From: Haemonchus contortus
Taxonomy: Eukaryota > Nematoda > Chromadorea > Rhabditida > Trichostrongylidae
Length of the DNA stretch: 64,000 bases
NCBI GenBank assembly: GCA_000469685.2
Contig: LS997566.1
Coordinates: 44,565,442-44,629,441, forward strand
Reading direction: 5' to 3'
The position numbers and the translations under genes are program-made. Below, piece after piece: positions 31,801 to 45,365 of this stretch. Under the pieces are notes generated by a model that saw only the letters and a program-made list of their open reading frames with translations, was not told where the DNA came from and searched no databases. Each line of letters starts with the position of its first letter. Positions within the stretch are counted from its first letter, which is position 1.

Positions 31801-32500
31801 AAAAGTGGGTGGGCAAATTATGTACAAGGTTCTCAACTGCCTATCGGAACGAGAGAGAATTGCCAACCTCTCCGTTGCTATTACGAATAGAGAAACTCAT
31901 GAATAGTGGAGTATTAAAGGTATAGCAGGTGGCGGTACAACAGACTTCCTAAAAGGCAATCCTGACAAATCATAAGGATGGAATAGATAAATATTAATTG
32001 CAATGAGGAAATATATAAAAGATGTCAAATTAACGACACAGTTCATGTTAATTTTCTGGTATCTAGTTTTAGAAAAATGGTGGATGTGACAAAGGTAAAT
32101 GTGCAAAAGAAAAGCGAAAATATGCGTACTCAGAGAAATAAAAGGTTTCAAAAAACAAGAAAATTTCGTGAATGGACGAGAATATGACGACAAAGATTGC
32201 ATGGAAGGAGTACTCGTACGAGTCGTCTAACTGTTGTTGCCATTATGTACAGCTTGCTATAGTAAGCTGCCTGCGTGCAACGTGTGCGTCCCGGTGCGGA
32301 TGGTGCATTTCACAGCTCCTTCAACGCCGTGAGAACTCTGCTAAGCCTGTTTGGCCCTTACTACACCCTGTCTAGGCCGTTTTTCCGCCCGAGAGTGCCC
32401 CTTGTGCGATCCTTGAAGACTATAGGTCCATTCTAACGAGAACTCTCAAATAAATTATTTTTACTGTGAACTGTGCATTTAATACATATGTGTATACACC
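28890..32500. other. No gene supported
   Basis: Contains only short open frames on both strands without recognisable domains. A plus-strand frame at 29,324-29,587 is Lys/Arg-rich but has no other support. Probably intergenic or intronic. Confidence 0.4.
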
Positions 32501-32509
32501 TTTTTGCCA

Positions 32510-32765
32510 CTCCCGGCTCTCTACCGCAGGTTCAGGGATTGAATAACATCCAGACCAACCAAGGCTTCCTTTTCTCCGGAAACGATTAATTGGTACAGAC
32601 TCGTGTGGGAGAATCAAAGCACTGACTTTAACGTCGGCTGGCAACTGCCAGCCAATGAATAGGAAAAGACGCCTACGAACGCCACTACGATTCTGAACAG
32701 AAGTAGAACGGGGGCGTGCCCAAAACCGCCACTAGGCTTGTTCATCTCAATAAGACTTCACTTTT
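32510..32765 (+). mobile_element. SINE copy, degenerate head
   Basis: The A-box part is not recognisable and the B-box region reads GGTTCAGGGATTG. The body is clear: CGATTAATTGGTACAGACTC, AAAGCACTGACTTTAACGTC, CGCCACTACGATTCTGAA. An old copy. Confidence 0.6.
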
Positions 32766-32769
32766 TTAG

Positions 32770-35700
32770 ACTGGACACAATGCATATAACAAAAACAGCA
32801 GATCAAAGAAATTCCATTGCAGCTATAGCTCAGATGTATTGAATGCCATAAGCCTAGATATTGTTGACTGCGAAGTTGAAACTTCTTCCCTATAGGGTCT
32901 AAGTTTCATCCAGCCTAATAATAACACCTCATATTGAAGTAACTTTCGTTATAGTCACCTACGACGGACTCATCTTTCTTCGTTTTCTTAAATCTGCGAC
33001 GATCCCCCCTTAAGATTTAACGCACCGTAACTGGTAGTTTTGCGAAGACCAAGACAATAAAATTCCCCAATTTATCGTAACCACGTTCCAAGGAAGACGA
33101 ACACTGAATCCAAAAATTTGTAATAGTATTCTTAAAGTCCGAACAGCAAAATCTGTGCACATCCTAACTTAATAGTAACCTCTGCCTTCGAATTATAAGC
33201 ATCAGGGTACGATGCCAACTGGAGAACAAAAACTTCGCACACGTGTGTCTTGAAAGTCAGTCGTGAAGGGCAGAAGTATGAAAAAATGGAAGAGGTTGAT
33301 TTCACGAAGGAGAACGGACAAGAGGCCGTACTTCCGTTAGAATCCAAGTTGAAACGTCGACATGAAAACAAGCCGCTAATTTATTGCGAAAAAGTTCGCA
33401 GGCCATAAATAAGCCCCCAATGCGATAGTCTGCAAGGGATGGTCGAAGTACAGCGAAGGAATGTGCTCTTAATAGCGATTCAATAGCGAGATAAGCCCTC
33501 CGAATTCGAATCGGCTGTAAACGAGAACATCGGGTCTCGGTAAAAAAAAAGGAACCTTGAAAAATAAAATAAGATCGAACACGAAAGTAACCCTATAAAA
33601 TTCCACAGTCTGAAGGACTTCGGGATACAAAAAGCACAGAAGCAGAAGAGACCTCAGACCTTCACAAAAACTCGTTAAGTGGGAGCTTTGCAGGTAGATT
33701 TTTAGATTTCGAAATCCGAAAAGAATTTGAGACAGTAATCCGGGTGTGGGTCCCGACTCGAACACCTTATTGTGACGCAAGCGGACAGGGACCACCCTCC
33801 TACTTACCGGGTCTTTGCCGAAGACCTTTTCCCAATGCGTTTCGTTATGTGACGGGCATTTTTGGTGGTCTGTCGTATCTCCCTTTCTATTACTGTGCCA
33901 CGAACTCTTTTCACATTACGTTTACCTTGTAATAATTTCACGAGTGTGTTCCGTCATAACCAGTCATTCCACTCAGGACCCAAGTTCTGGACTACTTCAT
34001 CTGGATTAGCTCTCGCGGATTTCAAAATGTGAGCAATGAGCATTGCTCATAGGTAAGAGCAACAAAGAACAAAGACCTCATCTTATTGAGAAGTTTTCTA
34101 TCGTTAAGGTAACAGTTTTCGCCAAATTAGTGGACTATCTTACTTATGGTTAGATAAACCAGCTGAGCCCCTCTTCTGAAAAGAGCTTTTAAGGTTGGAA
34201 GTTCTTTCGGAAATGAGAAATAGAACAATAAAAACTGTTTTTGATATATCCCCATACGATAAATCTGTAGCTCCCTCGTATGCCACATGTGGCGCTGCCA
34301 GAACAGGAAACGGCTTACCATTAGATAGGGCGTTGTAGGAGTTCAACAACTATATCAGTTGTATTTCAGCCCCAAAGAAGAACGAGCTTCAAAGGAGCTG
34401 GAACATTCTCGAGGTATACTCATTTTGGAAAATCGAACAAGTGGTCGTGACCCTTGGCGGCGGTGGAAGGCAGGTTTGAGCATTTTTGTCTCAATATTAA
34501 TGGCTCTTCACGCGCTTGCAACAACTAAAATCTATTGAAAAGGCTCATCTCGAACAAGCTCTACTTTTTTCTTCACTTCTAGGGAGCCTTATTTTTCACG
34601 AGGTTTACGAATTTTCTCGCTTTCTCTTCCAGCGATGCACCACTCTCCACCAACACTTCCGCTTCTCAACTTTGATAGGAAACTGCCTTCTCGAATAGAT
34701 CACTTCTGTCTCATGGACTAATACCTTTACTTGGTATGGTAAGGATTTATGTTGAGTATTCAATAAAAAAAACTCAACAGTGAGCCATCAGGTCCAACGT
34801 TATGAACTGCGAACAGCTCTTCCAGCCTGGAGTTACTGAAGTATCTTCCCAAGAAGTCTGTAGACTCGAAATGAAGTGAAACCAAAATTGACATGGCTCA
34901 ATGTCAATCTGGATATTTACCTTCCGATTCTGTCAGGATCAGAACCAATTTCAATTCTGTTAATTCTCACCTGCTTCCCTTGGCATCATCATCGCTTCAT
35001 TCTCAGCAATCTTGCAAAATACTACTTACACAGTGCGCAGCACTCCGCAGAACAAATATTTGTATTTGAACGTAATGCTTCTCGAAGAGCGTCTTCTGAT
35101 TTTTTTTGCTGACCTTTTTCCCAGTGAACCTGCTGAATGACGGGCTAAATGCACTTTCATTTGCGTGAACTGAATCTAAGTTTCTAGCTGCAGTTTGTAA
35201 AAAAAAGAACCTCCAATTGGCCAAAATTTGTGGTATAAAAAGGATATCAGAGGCTCTCACTCATCAATGTATGTAAGGAAGAATAGTTTTCTAGTAATGA
35301 TTTCTTGCCACTTGCTAATTGCTTCGATCTCTCTAACTGAATTCCCAAAATAACTAGGCGGGTCATTCACAGACGTCGTAGTCGGTACTTTGGTATGACC
35401 GAAGGTATGCATACGCTTGGGAGCAATCATACTTTGCAATCGCGTAAGCGCATGATCGCCGTACATTGATTAATGCACTGAGGTGTACCGAGCCGAGAAT
35501 GATGTGTGGCAAATCTATCGCAGAGGGAACTGCAAAACTCTGCAAGGCCTCTGGGATGGAACTTTTATGAAATGGTTTGAAACCAGAAAAAATAAATAGG
35601 TGATAATAGTCAGAAGAACAAAGTCACGAAAGAAAGGAAGAGCGAAAGAAGCGCTGCAAGCAGCTCATAGTAAAGGCTTTAAACCAAAATTCTTAGAGCT

Positions 35701-37120
35701 TAGTTTCTTGTTTCATATAATATCGTCGAAGTACACTGAGCCATTAGTTGTACACTTTTATTATTGTCGACTGACCATGTAAGGAATTTTACGTTACCTC
35801 CTTTTCATTGGAATCTAGGAGACAATTGAACGTGCATCTGGTCGGCACTCTGGATGCTAGTTCATTATCTATCGTTCAATGACCTCAGACGACTCCGACA
35901 CCATACCATTATCCACGAGTAAAAAGTTTGATTGACCTCAACCAAATCGGATCCTGGTACTGCGATTCACTTTCTCCTTAACATTCTGATGCCCACGAAG
36001 AGATGAAAAACTATTGATCCATCCCTTTTAGTATATGCTTTTAATTCAACTTTGCCTACAATGAACTTATAAAGAAAAAGATTTTGTCAGCTCCTCAGTT
36101 AAGCTTGGTCTCGATACGGACCTGAAAGGTTTTGCAAATAGGGGTGTCAAGCCGATTTGTGGTCCTGGAACAATTCATGTGGTTGCAGTAGGTTTCCTCT
36201 CTAGCGCCCACACTATGTTCAGCCTTACCATGGACCGGGGCAATAAGGCGAATATAATGGAGATAATGACGATTTAATAGAGATTTTTTTCTTTCAGAAC
36301 AGAGTTACTCAGGAAATACCAGAAAATATCAGAACCACTCACTCCCTTAAATAGCCAGAAATACAGAAAGACACGTTCTTGTCCGAATGGTGAAGGATTA
36401 GGCTAGTTCTTCCGCTCTGCACACAATAGAGAGCAGAACTAGATTAACAAAGGAGAGATGAGGAGAATGAGGACAATGTAGTTCGAGCAGAGGACTACAC
36501 GAATGTAGAAACACTGCAATGCATGAAACATGAGAACTAGGGCAACGGAAGAAAATCTGTTTGCCGACCGAGGACACATGTGATTGAAGTGGCTTTCATG
36601 CGTGAGAAATGGTACGATCGCGCTTCTCAGATCACCCAGTGAAATTGAATTGATGCATTTCTTGTGTGCACTGCTGCCACAAGTACCCCATCAACGGCGC
36701 TGGGTGTAAACTATGCAATGGCAATCCTCTCTGAAGAGCCTTCCTGCAGGGTTTCGTAGGTTTCCAGTAATCGAGAAACTGAGCGGATAGGCTTTCATCA
36801 ATTGCCATCCTGCTGAACATCTCTGCTGGAGAAATGGTGAGGAGAGTACTGCCAGTTAGAGGTCAAAACAGATAATGCTGTACAATATTTTCTGGGCTAG
36901 GTAAGAGGCGCCAAACCACCACATGCGGGATCTGTGGCTCGTATCCAGTGATGACGTTTCACAGTTGAACAAATTCTAGGCCCTCACTCCTTCTCTTGAG
37001 AATAAGAGGAGCAATTTCTTTATGTTTGCCTTGGTAGCGAAATTTCTCTTTAATTTAACTTCCATGTTCGGTCTTCTTGAAACCTGGGCAACTTGGGCAC
37101 TTCGGTGGGTAAGCCGCAGA
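32770..37120. other. No gene supported
   Basis: Many short frames in all phases, none with a recognisable family or a splice-linked partner. The local repeats are not obvious by eye. It may be intronic or intergenic. Confidence 0.4.
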
Positions 37121-37139
37121 TCGGGAGCTACGAACTACT

Positions 37140-37195
37140 TTCCCTTGAAGATGACGAATTGGTCGACGCGTCGACCTAATAAAGCGGTTCGATCA
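37140..37195 (+). repeat. Degenerate Penelope 3' end motif
   Basis: CTTGAAGATGACGAATTGGTCGACGCGTCGACCTAATAAAG keeps the order core-stem-GACG-CCTAATAAAG seen after the Penelope coding regions, but both catalytic boxes are altered. No coding remnant was seen beside it. Confidence 0.4.
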
Positions 37196-37639
37196 TAACA
37201 AACCTGTACGGCGGAACAGTGAAGAGATTCGATTCAGTTCTTTCCGCTCTGTTCAAGAGGAACATACACAATTTTTATCACAATTATTGACCGTGAGGTC
37301 CTATCACGAACATCCCATGTTGCAAGTGCTGGTAGTGGAAGAGACTTTTCAGTTTTCAAGTAATGCCATTGTTATCGACGAACAATCGACACTTCACCCT
37401 CTACGAATGTTGTACTCCTTCTGATCATGTAATTGTTTTTGTGGGGGATCTGAAAAAGAACACTGTCAAATAATATGTATTTCTTCTGTAATTATAGAGT
37501 TTAAGAAAGCGCTTTGAAAAACCCATGTGTTTGTTGTTAATGCAGGTGAGCCCCAAATGATGCGCTCATCCAGAACCTCGCAAATAGCTAACAGTTCTTG
37601 TAGCAGCCTCATACTTTAAACATATCCATTAGCTTGCCC

Positions 37640-38657
37640 GGCCGGTATATACCCCGTCATGGTCGGAGTATCCCGCTGACTCAACTTCATCTCTTTTCTG
37701 AACAACAGATACATCCCTGACCAGAAAAATTGCGAGTTGTTCAAAATTCACTATTTCAAGGGCTTTTAGAAGAAAGGAGCTCGGCATAAACTGAGCAATA
37801 CAACTGGATTCAATATTTGACGAAGGAAACACACACATTACGATGTTTCGATCTATTGCTCTTGGTCTCAAAACCATCCTGAAGAGTGTGATTCATTCCA
37901 GCAGCTTTCTCTGCCCTTGGGTGGGAGGTTTGTCTGTCCTTACCCTTTCTAGCCGGCTCTGTAACACCCTCACCAGTTCCGCGTTGTTAAAATATTTTTT
38001 GTTCATGAGGTCGATCGCCAACATGTAATTGTCCTCTGTGACTGGGTATCGCTTTAACAATTCCCGAGCCTCTCCTTGAAGCGCGGTTATCAGATAATAA
38101 AATTTTTGCAAATTGATAAGCGAGTTTTGCTTATGGACGTTGCCTTAGAAAATCGTCTAAAAATTATTGCACTCCCATATTTTTCCATCAAAAGTTGGTA
38201 TGGGTATGGAGGGGAGTTTTGGCGCATTGGTTTCATGTTGTCCCAGCCCTTGCCCCTGTGTTCGCACTGTGGGTGTTCTATCGCTACGCATTATCTCCCG
38301 TACACTTATGCGTTTCGCTTTAAATTCGATCGCTAGCTGACTGCCCCGATCAAACGTGTGTGTTTTCCAAATACTCCAGGGTTTGCTATTGTTCTTCTTT
38401 TGTGAGCGTATCGAATAAGGAGTCTACCGTGCTCGCAAATGTTGCCAAATGGTCGCTTAGTAATCGTGTTGCCTGGAGTTCATAGCTCACTGAAGCTATG
38501 TGTTCGAAATCATCGCTAGTTGAATTTACGTGGAAGGTTTTCACTAAACCTTTCTTATCCCCCTCGCATCTGGTAATTATTTCATTGAGATTATTGCAGT
38601 AGCGCTTAAGAGTCCCTTTTGAGAGCGTAATTTCAAGGATGCAATACTGGTGGCCAT
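37640..38657 (-). pseudogene. BEL/Pao retrotransposon gag, decayed
   Basis: A start MATSIASLK at 38,657 is followed after a frameshift by TLKRYCNNLNEIITRCEGDK. Further down come LPSIPIPTFDGKIWECNNF, a stop, and LQKFYYLITALQGEARELLK..VTEDNYMLAIDLMNKKYFN (38,111-37,893). This is the DUF1759-type gag domain of BEL/Pao LTR elements, with the FDG.. and ..YL...L.GEA...L blocks. At least two stops and two frame changes make it non-functional. Protease, reverse transcriptase and LTRs were not found. A further 3' frame runs to about 37,640. Confidence 0.75.
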
Positions 38658-38683
38658 TTTCTCCTCCTTTTCTTTATCAATTA

Positions 38684-39495
<812 letters not shown>

Positions 39496-39499
39496 TTCA

Positions 39500-40640
39500 A
39501 AATTGTTTAAGTGAGACACCACCGATACCATCATCTTGACTTCTTAATACCGGCCGATGCACCAGTAACGAGGGTACTATATATAAATATTTATATAGAT
39601 GAATAGATAGCACTACAGTCGTGAAATTCCCTGAGCGATATAGAACGCTGGTTTCCGAACTTAAATTGCGTGAGGTATCCTTTCTAGAAAGGCGGTGGTT
39701 CACAGCGGTTTAATAACAATTCATATTAATTCAACGAATAACAAGGCGTGACAAGATCAATATGCTTATGCGTAAGTTAAAGCGTGTAAAAGGGTTACGA
39801 AAATAGCCAACACGTCAAAAACCAATAACAATAAAAATGAGCGCCGACCGGGGGGTTGCTGTCCTTTTATACCCCCATGGAGGCCAGGGTTCAAAGTTCA
39901 AAGGATATCCTTTGGTCGATTGATGGTCGTTCTGTAGCATGGTCGATGTGTCGGTTTGCGCGGGCTTTCTAGGTGGTCGATGGGGTCCGCGAGTGTCTTT
40001 TCTAGATCATAATTTTGCTCTCCTAACCATCCCTTATGAGATTGCAATTTATGTTGCAATACTTTCGATGGAATGGGTAAACATCCAAACTAGTCAATGT
40101 CTTACTTATTCTTTGTACCCTCCAAGGCGAAAAAAATTATCCAGACACAAAAAAACTAAAAAGCTACTATACCAATACTTCGAGAAAGGACATTAAATGA
40201 TCACAATTCTCAAAACCCCGAGTAGCCCATTAATTTAATGTACGACGAAATATGTTGATGGATTCTTAGTATTTGCATCAAAACTGCTGCTTCGTTGAAA
40301 ATTAAGAATAATGCATATGGAAAAGAACAAAAAGGTGTCACAACTATATAAAATATGATCTTCTACAAATTGGTCGCCACATTGTGAATATTTTGTTGAC
40401 TAACCTAACGCCTATAATTGATTCGAGGCTTCAAATTCGGCACCTTCAGCCGTACGGCTTGGTATGCATTCACTTGAACGGAAGAGACTGTCCTAGAAGA
40501 ATTGTTCAATGCAAAGGAGAAGAGACCTCTGCTCTGGAGAATTAAAACGTAACGATCTCATGTTACCAGGTTTAGAAATCCAATTGCTGCAGTAAGTGCC
40601 TTTTTGAAATGCAGTTATGCAAGAAACATTCGTACTAATT
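39500..40640. other. No gene supported
   Basis: AT-rich with short frames. Nothing recognised. Confidence 0.4.
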
Positions 40641-41245
40641 TCAGAATGCTCTTAAAGTTAACCCCTTCAATATCAAGCCACCTTGCTTCACAATGATCTT
40701 GGTGACTTGATCTTGCGAGGCTACAAGGAATATAGGGCTATCAAAGGTTATTCGGCGAAATTACCTCTAAAATCAATACCCTGGAAACAACATGAGTGGA
40801 AATCATTTATTAGGGAAGTGAGAATCAATTCATAGCTTGTGACAAATTTCAAAAACGTCATAAAAAAGATAGTCGTATTGTTACGCACTCAGTGCTCAGT
40901 GCCTAAGCAAACAGAAAAGAGGTTGCTGTGATCATGATGATGGATGAGTAAATGATGGATACTTATTTGATCTCCTAGTATGTGAGACTAATACATCTTC
41001 AAAATCTAGAGCTAATGCTCGCTATAACCTTGTTTAAATTAGTGATTCAATGCCTGTCGATAAATACTAAATCAGTTCCAAAGCCAAAATGCGCCACCAA
41101 TTTGGTGCAACATCAGTTTCTATCCAGTCTAATAGTTGTACAGGCTGATTTTTCGCATAGAATCGCCTATAGGTAGAGAAGATGTTCAAGGTGTGCTCTT
41201 GGCACGTTGATGTTGGCCTGAAAGACAGATGGCAGTGGTGTCCCA

Positions 41246-41579
41246 CTAGAAACATTCCAAATGACAGAAACTGGGAATAGGACAGATTCTCATACATGGA
41301 GACCTGAAAGTTTCCGAGCTAAAGCTGTAAAATTTCAATGACATATAATTAAATCACTTTACCTTCGGCGAATAATATGTCTTTCTTGACTACTTGATTG
41401 GTCTTGTAAATTACCTGAAAAATAATTATATGATTGCGATGTTCTAGAGGTAGAGGCAAGAATGTTTTGAGAAACTCACCCGTATTTCTTGAAGGAGGTG
41501 GTGAACGCCAGACTGCGCACTCATTCATAACGACGCAAATCGCAATCAGTACGAGTAGGAGCTTCATATTTGTAAACAT
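41246..41579 (-). CDS. Secreted C-x3-C-x5-C-x3-C mini-peptide precursor, copy 1
   Basis: Three exons in phase: 41579-41480, 41414-41363 and 41303-41246 (stop TAG). The 69-residue precursor has a signal peptide (MKLLLVLIAICVVMNECA), a Ser/Gln-rich spacer (NTGNLQDQSSSQERH), then IIRRR and the tail SPCMRICPIPSFCHLECF. The three Arg before the tail look like a basic processing site, so the mature product may be about 18 residues with two disulfides. I do not recognise the family. Four Cys spaced 3-5-3 recall short helical-hairpin peptides, but that is analogy only. An upstream in-frame ATG (41,591) is not conserved in copy 2, so the start at 41,579, or the ATG at 41,567, is preferred. Confidence 0.7.
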
Positions 41580-41675
41580 CCACTTGCTCATGTACTCGGA
41601 TAGTCCTCAGGATGTGATTATAGGTTGATAGAAGAGACAAGAACGATGACTAATCTGTAATGATTGACATGGCTC

Positions 41676-43017
41676 ATCAAAAACCAGGCGGCTACGCACG
41701 CTATCGCGTGCGCTTGGGCTCTAGCCATACGGAGCCACTTGAGCTTCTGATTTTCATAATAGACCTTCATCATCTGAGCCTCTTCCCTGACACTTCTCTA
41801 GCGGCCATCATTTTTTTTGCCTCATGGGAAAAAGCATGAAATTTTTTCGCTAGATTCGGGCTGATAAGCAAGCAGTTCAAGAAGGGTGTTTGATGTGTAT
41901 TAGAAAAGTTTGTCCAGCTCAGCTGGAGTATTAGCATGGTATACATACCACTTGACTTTGAAACATGTAATTTATCAAAGCAACACTTCTGTATGCACAA
42001 TATTCTTCAGCAAGGGCGACGGGGATTGATCAAGCAATAACTTCAACCTTTTCTGGTTTTAGTTAGCAAACATTTTGGTTTGGGCTGTGTGTGGCCATAA
42101 ATATTACCTTTGGAAGGACAGCCCCTTTGAGCGGTTGTAGGGATTTACACGTATCTACAGGTATGCACCTGTGTGGCCGGGGTTACTGTAGAATTCATTT
42201 CATGAGGTCTGAAGGTAATGTAGTGCATTTGCTCCTGTGTAGAAGAGACTTCTGGGCGTGGAACCATGGATACTAACTTTCAGAAAATTTTTGGCCTAAT
42301 TTTTGAAAGAGTTCAGTGGGATCCCCTAGTTGTACACCTATGTGGTCAGGATCAGTATGAAGGACAGGTGTATAAACTTTTGGTCTCAGTTCCGCCCCCC
42401 CCCCTCTTTGCAAACCCCACTTAAGTCAGACTTCGAACCATGACTTCAGACTTTTAATACCTCCGCCCACTTCAAGGATTTGACCGCATTTGCTCCATTA
42501 TCTCTATCCTCTTTTTCCCCGCATTCTAGAACGTTTTTGAACTAAGTTACAGTCATTTTTGAAAAGTAGCTCTCACCTCAACGCATGCCCCGCCCATCGT
42601 AGGCGGGCTCCGCTAAGCTCACGCATGCCCACCACGCATGAGGCCTTGCTCACTTTTTTATTTCTTTTACTGACCTCGACGCCTTCGTTAAATCGAGTTA
42701 TGAATCTCTGTGGAAAGTACCGCCCACTGCGAAACGCTCCACCCACCGCCGGTAAGTCTCGTTTATTTTATTGTTAACTAATCCCTCACCTTTGCACATT
42801 TTTTCCCGGCGTCTGGACTGTTATGAGACCGAATGAGAAGAAAGTGCCTGTGACGACCCAGCCCAACTGCGGCACCGCTAGGCTCACATGTGCTGTTGCG
42901 CTTACCCTATGCTCAACCCATTCCAAACTTGACCCGACTTCTCCAGGTGCTTCTTTCGTTATAACGAATTTCCGTACAAAGAAACAGACAGACAGACAGA
43001 CAGACAGGCAGGCAGGC

Positions 43018-43076
<59 letters not shown>

Positions 43077-43112
43077 AAGACAGACAGACAGACAGAGCGC
43101 TTCATACATAGT
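41676..43112. other. Extra DNA inside duplication copy 1
   Basis: Starts after ..GACATGGCTCATCA and ends before ATATTCGAAGACATTC. In copy 2 these two edges are directly joined (46,234-46,250). It contains a C-run near 42,403 and the CAGA microsatellite at its far end. No transposon ends or proteins are recognised, so insertion in copy 1 and deletion in copy 2 cannot be told apart by eye. Confidence 0.6.
42982..43100. repeat. CAGA tetranucleotide microsatellite
   Basis: About 28 units of CAGA (GACA), interrupted by CAGG units near 43,005-43,017 and AAGA near 43,075. It creates long repetitive open frames on both strands that are not genes. Confidence 0.95.
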
Positions 43113-44119
43113 AAGGATATTCGAAGACATTCACCACTACGGGCATGATTTCAACAGTACTTTGAGATCGGCTGGGGCTCAGAAGATATTTACCAAGAGT
43201 CAGTCGTCACGAGAAGGAATCTGAATGAAAGATATGGGGCTACGATGCTTATATAGAGGCCCAAACGCAACTCAAATTGATTTCCCACCGTTCATCAAGT
43301 GCTGAATCACTTCTACCAAACCAGTCGAGGTGTCAAAATTGCATTTGAGAACTACTCGCAACATGAGAAATGATCCACGATGTTGAGGCGCTCTGTAGCA
43401 AACGAGATTTCCTACCTATATTGTACCATCATGAAAATATGTAGAAAAGGCTCCAAGGCGTTACAGTTGAGTGGAGGGGCAGTATGTATGGAAGGAAGGC
43501 ATGGACGATCACACATTCTTCGCTGTTAATCTTGGGAACCACTTGCAGAACCCAATTTGCTGAAATTCCGTCTCCTTGACCAGTACCGTGCACTTTACTC
43601 CAGAACTCTCACCATCGCGCTCCGGCCAGTCAAGCGCTGTCATCAGGTTGCTGCAAGTCATACCAGCTAGATGTCTTTTAATCAGTATTGGCTAGTTGTC
43701 TTCCTGCAACTCCGAAGTATGCTAATTCCCATGTCCAGCATATTATCTCTTACATCAAGCTTATCAGTAATCACCAAAAGTCTAACTTCATCGGAAACAA
43801 GGCTTTTTCGTATCGTCGTTGTATAATACCTCGCGATTTCGCCCACACAACCAGCGCCAACTGTTGACCAAGGAGAACAGGACCTAATTATAGGACGAAT
43901 GCTAGACAATACAATAAATAGGCATATATAGAAACATGGATTCAAGTAACGGAAGAAAATATGTAGGGCTCCATTCTGTGGTGCCAAAAGCAATGCAAAG
44001 ATATCCAAGAACAAGCTCTGACAGCTTCGAACATCTCACTCACTGATAGCTATGAGACAAGTTCTTCAGAGCTTCTGTGTGCTGTGCTGACAAGAGCGTC
44101 AACATCAATATACAACGTC

Positions 44120-45365
44120 CATCGACTTTGAGCTAGAGAAAACTCCATTTTTCATAAGGGCAGTTTATTACAAACTAGGTACTAACACAAAATAGCGGTT
44201 CCTCTCGCTACTGTAGAGCTACTATATGGTGTTAGGATATAGTGCAGCCAAACTTGTCAATGCTCTCCCTCTGTGCTCATCAATACATTAAGGAGACATA
44301 AGGAGTAAAATAAAACCTCAATAAATGACAAGCCCATATGTAGATTTAAATTATTCAAAAGGAAGCAAGGAGTAGAGAATATGCACCATACAATAATAGC
44401 AGGAATGTATATCACCCTAAAAACCATATATGTCCAAAGGGTAGGCGACTGACCTATATCATTTAGAGTCTCAAAGGCACGGTTTACGATAAAAATGGTT
44501 ACTGAATTCTCCCTTTGGGCTTCTAAGGGTAAAAGAAGGGATCCTCCCGAGCTAGATACTCGACGGTTAGGGCATGGTGGGAGCCCTGTTCCTAGCTCGC
44601 GCAGGCTTCCCGCTCCTCGATCGATGTCACGTCAGACGAGTGTCAAGGCGATACAATTTGCAATTATTCGTCTAGGACCCACACACAATCAGCTGTTCCA
44701 CTCTTTTTTCCTCTTTTATTCTTTTTGCAGCCGCGATCCCTTGTTTAATTTTCTATTCCCAGAGGCTGAAAAAGGCAAGCTACTTTTGCTGTACTAGTAT
44801 TTTTTGTTTACTTGTGCTTATAAGTGAATGAATTATTGCTTAATTAATTATTTGCACCAAGACCCACACATACGCAATGACCCACATTGCATAACTCGCC
44901 CAAACGTCCCACTCTTCTTCATTCTTCTGGTGTCATTCTCGTCCAGCCCCTTTTTTAACAATCTTTCAAACCATTTTCATTTTGGAAACACCGCTTCACG
45001 CAGTTCCTTCGCATTCATCGCACTATTTTCCATCTTCTCTTCCATTTTTCGCCATGATCTGGATCACTCAAAATTATCGTGAACTGTACCTTCAAATTCT
45101 GCGCGATTTTTTAAAATTTAGAGCGCACCTGTCATGCTACCGGCGTGTGCTACGCTTGGGAAAAACATGGCTTAAGCTCGACATGTTCCCCTTCCCGCTC
45201 CTGCTTTTCGAAGTGCTTTCAGGGAGTGCTGATTTTTGGAAAAGGAAATATTCGTGAGAAAAGCTGGTATATAATATTAAGGCGATCGATATAAGTGAAT
45301 TTTTGGTGTCGTGAAATCCGGTGGCGGCCAGTCCCAACTGATAAAAGTGAACTCCTTCAACTTCG
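44120..45365. other. Spacer between the duplication copies
   Basis: Holds the repeat at 44,560-44,700, and otherwise AT-rich sequence with pyrimidine-rich plus-strand stretches and no supported gene. Confidence 0.45.
44560..44700 (+). repeat. Dispersed repeat, inverted relative to 47,500-47,620
   Basis: CGATCGATGTCACGTCAGAC is identical in both copies. Flanking similarity includes ..GCAATTATTCGTCTAGGACC.. against ..GCAATATTCGCGCCAGGACC... In each copy an ATG inside it opens a frame MSRQTS....Q.AI...GPT, but the similarity is at DNA level and no gene is claimed. Confidence 0.6.

Larger units (their letters stand above)
40660..44115. repeat. Tandem duplication, copy 1 (with about 1.4 kb of extra DNA)
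   Basis: Matches 45,366-47,268 in the same orientation over 40,660-41,675 and 43,112-44,115. Between the matching parts lies DNA absent from copy 2. Each copy carries one small secreted-peptide gene on the minus strand and about 1 kb of upstream sequence. Confidence 0.8.

Noticed and set aside
41579..41591. Upstream ATG (MSKW..) as the start of mini-peptide copy 1
   Set aside because: The codon is ACG in copy 2, and the downstream ATGs are conserved and open directly into the signal peptide.
42786..43224. Long open frames on both strands, one rich in Cys-Leu-Ser-Val repeats, the other in Thr-Asp-Arg-Gln
   Set aside because: Both are translations of the CAGA microsatellite, which is open in all frames because its 4-bp unit contains no stop.
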